A stretch of 64,000 nucleotides of DNA. Source: Arabidopsis thaliana (lineage: Eukaryota > Streptophyta > Magnoliopsida > Brassicales > Brassicaceae). The stretch covers positions 10,974,101-11,038,100 of the forward strand of contig NC_003074.8 of assembly GCF_000001735.4 (NCBI RefSeq), in the 5' to 3' direction. Made by a program: the position numbers and the translations under genes. How positions within the stretch are numbered: the first letter of the stretch is position 1; each line of letters begins with the position of its first letter. The notes beneath the pieces were generated by a model, which worked only from the letters and a program-made list of their open reading frames with translations, was not told the origin of the DNA and made no database searches. Below are positions 56,504 to 64,000 of this stretch, one piece after another.

Positions 56504-59500
56504 TTTTAAGATTCTTTGATGAATGAAGAGATTCTGATTATGATTTTATGATGTTGGTTTGGTTGTGATTTTGTAATTATAAGTTAATGATGGAGACAAA
56601 AATGTGGTCTTTTGGGGATTGCTTTGAGGCCTTTTGATAGACAGAAAAGTCAACTCCTTATAGAAGAGTAAGTGGTCGGTATAGATCCAAGATTATTAAT
56701 TTAATTACTATTTTGTTATAAAAAAGCAAATGGTGAGAGTTGAAGTTTAGATATGATGTATCATGTTTACACTTATATAATGTTAGTCTAAAAAATAAAA
56801 TAAAAAAATAATAATTATCACTATATAAGTTATTGCCATTCTGTCTAAATTTTAACAGGTCAGTGAATTAAATTAATATTATTAACAATAAGATATGTTA
56901 TCATGTATTATCAATAAGAAATCTACTAAGACATGTTATCATGTGCGTAGGAGTTTTGGCCCAATAAATGCTTGTGCACTCCAAGAACATCACAAAGGAT
57001 GAGAATGAGATGCATTCTTGCTCTTCGATTTCTTAATAAATGTATAATATTGACTTTTCTTGGTTCAAAAGTTTGTTTTTATCTGTTGCATCTTGAGTAG
57101 GAAGAGATATTTTTGCTATCTTGGATCCACCTACCAATCTTGTTTCTGACCATTCTTTCTATTCGTTTGCAATTTGGTTGCTGCTAAGTTGGATCAAAAC
57201 GGCTTTATTCCATAGTTTCAAATGCCTAGTGCTACTGGCAAGATAAAGCGAAGGAAAGTACGCAGAGCTTAGAGCTTAGATCTTTTCTTAGTTTTGTTTA
57301 CTTACCTATGATGGAGTTTTATAGGAGTACGAATAACGCATGCAAGAAAACTGAACCCCTTATAGATATAAAGATGTACCTTTAAAAAATAAAAATAAAA
57401 GATGTACCTTGACACATAGACTAATTGGAAAACTTACAAAAGGCGTTTTTTTCTGTGTTTTTTTGATTAAAACCACAATACCGTACCAATCACAATACTT
57501 TTAACTGATTTGTGTTTTTCGAAAAAAAAAAAGTTTGCGATTTAATTTGTCAAATGAACAATACATTGGAACGCTTTCCAAAAGAAGAAAAACTCTTTAC
57601 CTAGCGGTTTTAAGTAAAAGTGCATTCCAACAAAGAGATCAATTAATTTTTTAACAGCTGTTTATATTATTATTTTTGTGCCAATGTTGATTTCAATAAT
57701 AGAGGAAACTAAACCGGATAAACCGGGTACAAAGAAAGAGATAAAGACCAGTCTTAGCTAGTTTGTTTTATTTAATTAAAAACTATGAAAATGCAATTAC
57801 AGGAAATAGAAACATAACAATGCTTTTAGAAATTTTGACAATTATTATCTACTATAAGCTTATATACGTTCTATAATCAATTTACTTGTAAAAAAATTAC
57901 TTGTAAAAATGATTTTTTTTTTAATTTTCCATAATGAAACTATTCAACGGATTTAATAATATGTATGTTAAACTTTAAAATGTATATTTTGATTTATTTG
58001 TGTATATGGTTTATAAATATATGTTATTGTTTATTTATTAACACAAAAAATAAATAATGATTAATATATATATTTATATATATATAATCTATAATCCGCA
58101 CCACAAATAGATTTTTCACCAATCAAACATTATTCCGTACTGCTTATTTTGTACAAACCACAATTGTCCCACAAATATATTTTTCACGCACTTACCGCAG
58201 TTAATTCGTACTGCACGGTCATAATACTTTCTCCGTACACTAAAAACCGCGGTGACCATTCAGATCCATAGAAATCATCCATCGTAACTGTAACGAGACG
58301 ACGACCACCACTTTTCATGGACCAAACGTTTTTTCTCGGTATATGGGCCAATCTCGTCTGACAGTTCATTTTTCTGGAAGCTTAAATATTTGTTTACTGA
58401 TTCTATAATTCACCATATAATCTTTTTCTTGTGTTTGTTTTCACTCATACGAACTAACAATCGATTCACGGTTAATCACCCATCATAAGTTTGCTTTACT
58501 TTAAATGCGCTTAACTTTAGAGTTTTCTTTAGATTTTTAATCAAAAAAAAAAAATAGTGCATTTTAATAACATATATGACCAAATCAATTTATTTAAATT
58601 TTCCTTATACACCACTATATTTCAATATAAGTAGTAATATAGAAGAGAGAACAATTAATTTATGCATGTAAATCCACACAATTTTTACTAAAATAAATAG
58701 ATTAGATGAGATTCTTGTAATTATAAAAATCGTGTTTACTACTACGTTACAACAATCTAGACGTAAAATTCTACTCTTTCTTCTATCGATGTGTTATAGA
58801 TTGATCGACAATTATAACAATCTTGAACATACATGATATAGAGTTTAAACTCTAGACGTAGAATTATATCTGGACAAGTCAGGAGCTAAGCCACAATGTG
58901 TTGCTCTAGTTATAGTTATAGTACTTTTCTTAAGTTAGAAACCTCAATTGCTTGAAAGCTCAAGCTCTTGCCCATTGCCCAATATAGAACTAAAAATGGT
59001 TTCAATGGATAAAGTCATATAAAAAGCTTTATATTTTCTTCTTATGAAATTCTAAATAATTAGTTTAAGGAATGGACAAAAGCGTCATCAGTGATGTGAT
59101 AAGATCGTCTTATCGCATCAACAGAATGGATGGGAAACCACAAGTGAAATGTTTCTGGTCAAATTGAAACTTGGAGAATATTAAAGTTTTTGAAACAGAA
59201 AGATTTAATAATTATATCAAATCTTTTTAAATAAAAATAAAAAATAATTATATCATAAGAAAATATCTTCATAATAACATCTTAATAAGTATCCTATTGA
59301 GTTACGCATCTTTGTAATAGAAACCAAATACAAAATAAACCAAATCAAAATTTATAATATTTTTTTGGAACCTTGATACATTATGGTTGGTTCAGGTCTA
59401 CATCAGATTGTATATATATACTTAATTATAAAACTGACATATTATTATATTTTCCTTCGGATAATCTAATTAAAATACATTTTAGAAAATAATATTTTGA

Positions 59501-59738
59501 TACCAAACAGTGACCAATTATTGGTGAATAAAAACTATAATAATATTTGTTCTTCATCTTATACAAACTAGTATAAGAGCTTGGTTGCTCAAACCATTTT
59601 CTCTTCTCTCTGAAAAGAAACTCAACTTTTTTTCTTTATCTTTAACATCAAAAAACTTTTTCGATATCTTTACAACCATTAAACAAAAAATTTGGCCACT
59701 ACAAGTTGAAAAAGTTTTGATTATATCTAATCGCTGAA
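56504..59738. other. 3.2-kb spacer upstream of ORS1
   Basis: AT-rich. It contains one unrecognised 61-residue open frame (58184-58369, minus; MKSGGRRLVTVTMDDFYGSE in its middle) with fairly ordinary composition but no family or neighbours, possibly a gene fragment. The right part is the promoter and leader of the NAC gene. Confidence 0.4.
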
Positions 59739-60906
59739 ATGGATTACAAGGTATCAAGAAGTGGGGAGATAGTAGAAGGAGAAGTAGAAGATTCAGAAAA
59801 GATTGATTTACCACCTGGTTTCAGATTTCACCCAACTGATGAAGAACTTATAACACACTATCTAAGACCAAAGGTTGTAAACTCTTTTTTCTCTGCTATA
59901 GCTATTGGTGAAGTTGATCTCAACAAAGTCGAGCCTTGGGACTTGCCTTGTAAGTTATAGGTCATTTATTTTCTAGGTTTTTAAAAACCTTCTATGTTTT
60001 GTTACTTCTAAACACTGTTTTTTTTTAGGGAAGGCTAAGCTTGGGGAAAAAGAGTGGTACTTCTTTTGCGTAAGAGACCGAAAATACCCGACTGGTTTAA
60101 GAACGAATCGTGCTACTAAAGCCGGTTATTGGAAAGCTACAGGGAAAGATAAAGAGATCTTCAAAGGGAAATCTCTTGTTGGTATGAAGAAAACATTGGT
60201 TTTCTACAAAGGAAGAGCTCCTAAAGGAGTAAAAACAAATTGGGTCATGCATGAGTATCGATTAGAAGGCAAATTCGCTATCGATAATCTCTCTAAAACC
60301 GCTAAGGTAACATTAATATATTAATATATATCATAGTTCTTCTCTGTTTTTGTTGTGACATGATGTTTTTTTTATGCAAAGCCAAAGGTAATATGTATAT
60401 TGATTTATAATGTTTTCTTGTGTTGTTTGTGGATGCAGAACGAATGTGTTATTAGTCGTGTTTTTCATACACGGACTGATGGTACGAAGGAGCATATGTC
60501 CGTTGGTTTACCTCCGCTGATGGATTCTTCTCCATATCTAAAGAGTAGAGGACAAGACTCTTTAGCCGGGACCACCCTTGGTGGGTTGTTGTCTCACGTT
60601 ACCTACTTCTCCGACCAAACAACCGATGACAAGAGTCTTGTGGCCGATTTTAAAACTACCATGTTTGGTTCCGGATCGACTAACTTTTTACCAAACATAG
60701 GTTCTCTACTAGACTTCGATCCTCTGTTTCTACAAAACAATTCTTCAGTACTGAAGATGTTGCTTGACAATGAAGAAACCCAATTTAAGAAGAATCTTCA
60801 CAATTCAGGTTCATCAGAGAGTGAACTAACAGCGAGTTCTTGGCAAGGTCACAATTCTTATGGTTCCACTGGTCCAGTGAATCTTGATTGCGTTTGGAAA
60901 TTCTGA
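59739..60906 (+). CDS. ORS1: NAC transcription factor ORS1 (NAC059/NAC3)
   Basis: Three exons (59739-59949, 60029-60306, 60439-60906) total 957 nt, 318 residues. The NAC domain spans about residues 20-165 with all five subdomains: [78 protein letters not shown] and [19 protein letters not shown]. The split Trp codon at the first intron is the usual NAC intron site. The C-terminus is Ser-rich and ends in CVWKF. It is the closest relative of ORE1/NAC092 and is known as a positive regulator of leaf senescence. Recalled as AT3G29035. A degenerate miR164 site is present in exon 3. Confidence 0.95.
60593..60613 (+). promoter_or_regulatory. Degenerate miR164 complementary site in ORS1
   Basis: The codons for SHVTYFSD occupy the place where ORE1 and CUC-type NACs have their miR164 site (HVTCFSD, HVSCFS). 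Against recalled miR164, pairing at miRNA positions 2-8 is complete. There are mismatches at positions 9, 13, 14, 20 and 21, and a G:U at position 1. The mismatch beside the cleavage position suggests weak or no regulation. Confidence 0.55.
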
Positions 60907-62072
60907 ATTTGGAAAATCGAAAATTTGGATGTTAACTAGGGGGTATATAGGGTTTTTAAAAACAGTGTATATATGCGTTATGTGTTAGCTTTAGATTCTA
61001 GGATATACAAAGATGACACTAATAGATTCTTATAACATTTTGTAAAAAAAAATCATTGTAGTGAATACTCTCTTGCCATTTGAAATCCATTGTGTTTGCA
61101 TATTTAAGGTGTTCATAAATTGTCATGCTGAATTGTGTTTGCATATTCTCATTATTTCCCTGTTTGTAATTAATGATTGTAACATACCTAAGTAGATAAT
61201 ATTAGATTAAAAATATGACTAGTTTACCAAATTTTACTTGTTACATTTTGGGTTCTTAATCAAAATCAAAAGGCTGCAAATGGTTGTCTCAAGTAGAAAA
61301 TATTAAGTTGAAAAAAACTGAGATCTTAATAAAACTTCTGATAAACAGAATAAAAACTAAACAAGTGAAACAATAAGGCTTCATGATGAAAAGTGAATTT
61401 CAGGAGATTACTGGCAGCAGAGACACGAAAAAAAAACCGAAACTGATTCGGGTCGGGTCATAAGCTGCAAAGCGGATCCCTAATTTTGATATATGCACAT
61501 AAAATTATTAGACAGATTCCCCAATTGTTTTTACAGGGATGTCCCAGTACTTGTGCAATCATAAACAGCCTTTGATACTCACAAAAAAAAAAAACGAAAA
61601 TAACGAAGAAGATAGAAACGGCGGAAGAACATAAGTGTGTATTGTCTTTTAGAAACTATCGGTGTGATAAACAAGCTTATATATAAACTAGTAAAACCCT
61701 AATCATGTGTTTGTTGATATTTTGGGCTTTTTTGACCTAAATATTAATGGGCTTTTATTATATGTCAAAATGGGCTTTGTTTTTTCATTCACAATCCCGA
61801 GAAGAACTTACTCATTTCATAAGCAAATCAATCATTCACATTTTCGAATATATAATTTAGTCATCTTTGTATATCCTAGTCATTTTTGATTTGCTATACA
61901 ATTATAATTCCAAGTCTATCTCTTTATGATAATTGCCAAAAGACATTTCTAAGGGAAGACACGGATAAATACCATTTCTCGAATTGTAATCTCAATAACT
62001 CTCAATAATAGAGGGTCAAAACCTCTTTTTCTTATGCCAATTGCCTTCAAGCTTTCAATATAAAAAATTGTA

Positions 62073-62132
<60 letters not shown>

Positions 62133-62279
62133 ATAGGAGCAATTAATCTCAACTCCAAAGTCTCCTACTCTACAGAAATTATTACTAGTTTGAGTAGTTT
62201 ATATGTAATGGTATCAACCCACTCTTATCAACAAAGCATATTTCCCAAGTCAATTTTGAGATTTAAATAAGTTTTTATT
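60907..62279. other. Spacer downstream of ORS1
   Basis: ORS1 3' UTR, then AT-rich DNA. Three GGGCTTTT-type words near 61725-61786 hint at a promoter, but no gene was found next to them. (AT)n microsatellite at 62076-62129. Confidence 0.45.
62076..62129. repeat. (AT)n microsatellite
   Basis: About 27 AT dinucleotides in a row. Confidence 0.95.
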
Positions 62280-62650
62280 TCCGGTGAAAATTATTATTAA
62301 TCTGTGGATTTCCAACTTGAAATCAAATTGAGTGGAGAGACTCATATCTTATATATACTATTTAAGATTCTACTCAATTTTCAATGTGGGACAATATCTC
62401 TAATACGTCTCTTCGAGATAATGGTTCTTCTGGCCATTCATCTCGATATGTTCAGACATTGATCAGCGGGTCAACTACTGATTGAGCTGATGTGGATTGG
62501 GTTGAGCATGTGCAGATCGTGGTATGATATTTTATTAGATTGTAGGCTTCCAACTCAAAACTAATTGGCAATAAATAGAGAAATCCATCTCTTATATATA
62601 CTTTTTAAAATTGTACTCAACTTCCAGTGCAAATCGTACTCAACTTCCAT
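62280..62650 (+). mobile_element. TRIM-like element (two short LTR-like repeats)
   Basis: Two direct repeats of about 100 bases (62295-62395 and 62531-62640) share TTCCAACT, AAATTG/AATTGGC, GAGAGACTCATATCTTATAT versus AGAAATCCATCTCTTATATA, and a final TACTCAA-TTC-A-TG block. They are separated by about 140 bp of non-coding DNA. This layout and the wording match what I recall of TRIM elements in plants. A third fragment of the repeat end (CCAATGTGAGACAATATCTT) lies near 62969-62988. The copies have diverged, so it is old. Confidence 0.5.
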
Positions 62651-63285
62651 GCAAAGCCGTGCCGGCCACTAACCATAAACCATTTTTTTAGGCCACAATT
62701 CCAAGAAAATTGTGTTACTTTGGTTGGTTTGAGCTGACTCAAATATTCTTTATGCTTCAAATTCAATCTATTTTAGTGACATTTATTCCAATATATAATT
62801 TGAACATTTGGTTTTGTATTGTTTTTGTTATGCTTTATTTTTATATTTTAAAATTTCTTCTTATATATGTATATATAATTTAGTTTTCTTTAATTTATTA
62901 TTTAATTATTTAACTAGACAAATTGGAACATATTTTTTTTTGCCCGAAATCTCAGCAGGGCACTGTTCCAATGTGAGACAATATCTTCAATCTACCTATT
63001 TTGAGGAAAAAAGAATTCTTGTTATTACATAATATACTAAGACTACCTTCATTTCAGGTTGACACCGTTCGTGTCGTGTGACCATTTTATCGGCCCTCTC
63101 TTCTCGGCGCAAATACCAAGTCTCAACGTCCAACTTCTCTCTTCTCTCTCACAGACAGACTAATATAGAATATGTGTTATATATAGTAATGAAATGATCA
63201 ATCGAATTTGTATACTAATAGTTATCAAATTATTAAAAAAGTATCAGCTCCACTTAAGATCCAAATCCCTCATCATCAACTCTCC

Positions 63286-63293
63286 TATATAAA
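63286..63293 (+). promoter_or_regulatory. TATA box of the DUF26 gene
   Basis: TATATAAA 68 bases before the ATG at 63361. Confidence 0.6.
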
Positions 63294-63360
63294 CATTCGA
63301 ACTCCTGACAATTCATCTCATAAAAAGGTTATAAAAAAAAAAGGAAAGAAAACCCAAACA

Positions 63361-64000
63361 ATGTCTTCAAATATATTGGCCATGGTGGCCATGCAACTCC
63401 TCCTTATACGCATAGTTTCTTCCCAAAACGTTACGAATGAGTATTTGAACCACCAATGCAACAACACACAAGGGACATACACGCGGGGTAGTACGTTTGA
63501 GAAGAATCTCAACCAAGTCATCCGTAACATCTCTCACCTCCATCTTCGCTACGGTTACACCTACAACTCCAATGTTGAGGCTTACGAAGTTAGTAAAGAT
63601 CCCAACATTGTCTTCGTTTTGCTCCAGTGTCGTGGTGACTCTTACGGGTCCAAGTGCCACTCCTGCCTCCACACAGCCTTCTCTGGGGTAACTTCACTTC
63701 AATATAAGTCACATATTTCCATATATGAACATATACACACGTCTAATCATAGTTAAGTTTGAGAGATAACTATATTAATTTGATTTCATTGATACAACTG
63801 ATATACATCTTAACGCAAGTAGAAAAGAAAGCTATATGTTATATGTAGATTATTCCATGCATGATCGGTGTGTATATAATTGTATATATATATGACTAGC
63901 TTCGTGAGAGATGTCGGGGAAACAAAGGAGCAATAATATGGTACGACCAATGTGTTTTGGAGATTTCTTCCGTGAATACCAAGGGGAGGATTCGTTACGA
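63361..64000 (+). CDS. Cysteine-rich repeat secretory protein (DUF26/Gnk2), partial
   Basis: Exon 1 (63361-63687) codes 109 residues: a signal peptide ending near IVSS/QNV, then the first DUF26 domain with the C-X8-C-X2-C signature [13 protein letters not shown]. Exon 2 starts at 63900 and continues [20 protein letters not shown] to the window edge in frame. The upstream in-frame ATG at 63208 would add about 51 residues without signal character, so the later ATG is preferred. DUF26 secretory proteins act outside the cell; some bind sugars or fungal ligands. Function of this one is unknown. Recalled locus AT3G29040. Confidence 0.88.

Noticed and set aside
58184-58369. 61-residue minus-strand ORF
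   Set aside because: Composition is plausible but there is no domain, homologue in memory or neighbouring exon; noted in the spacer only.

Overview
The window is plant nuclear DNA from a Brassicaceae genome, almost certainly Arabidopsis and probably A. thaliana chromosome 3. This rests on AT-rich sequence, short introns, plant gene families, and a gene order that matches from memory the AT3G28950 to AT3G29040 interval. Locus names given here are recalled, not searched. I found no bacterial operon, no CRISPR array and no convincing intact tRNA or rRNA gene.

Left part (1-16 kb): the 5' part of a reverse-oriented LINE with a nonsense mutation in ORF1; an AIG2-like gene; a 2.6 kb Helitron carrying a broken RPA-like gene and a 109-bp tandem array; an intron-containing RNA polymerase III RPC9/C17-like gene lying between two inverted hAT-like ends; a plastocyanin-like pseudogene split by a SINE; a vacuolar-type amino acid transporter gene (AVT1 clade); and AAR3, a DCN1-like neddylation gene with a GC-AG intron and a partly duplicated exon.

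Middle (16-42 kb): a DUF1216 secretory gene with an 8-residue repeat, a BAHD acyltransferase remnant, an ECA1/prolamin-like pseudogene, Helitron termini, hAT-like minisatellite DNA and dispersed CGGTT-rich repeats. A conserved block follows: a small TIGR01589-type gene, CML45, a biotin/lipoate-ligase-like gene, MYB110 and the expansin gene EXPA5.

Right part (42-64 kb): a very young Copia element with two identical 118-bp LTRs, TATA termini, a 5-bp target duplication and one 1-nt frameshift. Next come three long-inverted-repeat (foldback, Mutator-like) elements, the first with a perfect 10-bp target duplication. These are followed by a few unrecognised ORFs, a small membrane protein gene, the senescence NAC gene ORS1/NAC059 with a degenerate miR164 site, a TRIM-like repeat, and the start of a DUF26 secretory protein gene cut by the window end.

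The genes are independent units, each with its own promoter. No pathway cluster is apparent. The main story is dense, layered transposon insertion between and inside otherwise ordinary Arabidopsis genes. Exon coordinates come from hand-read splice sites checked by reading frame; each multi-exon model sums to a multiple of three.
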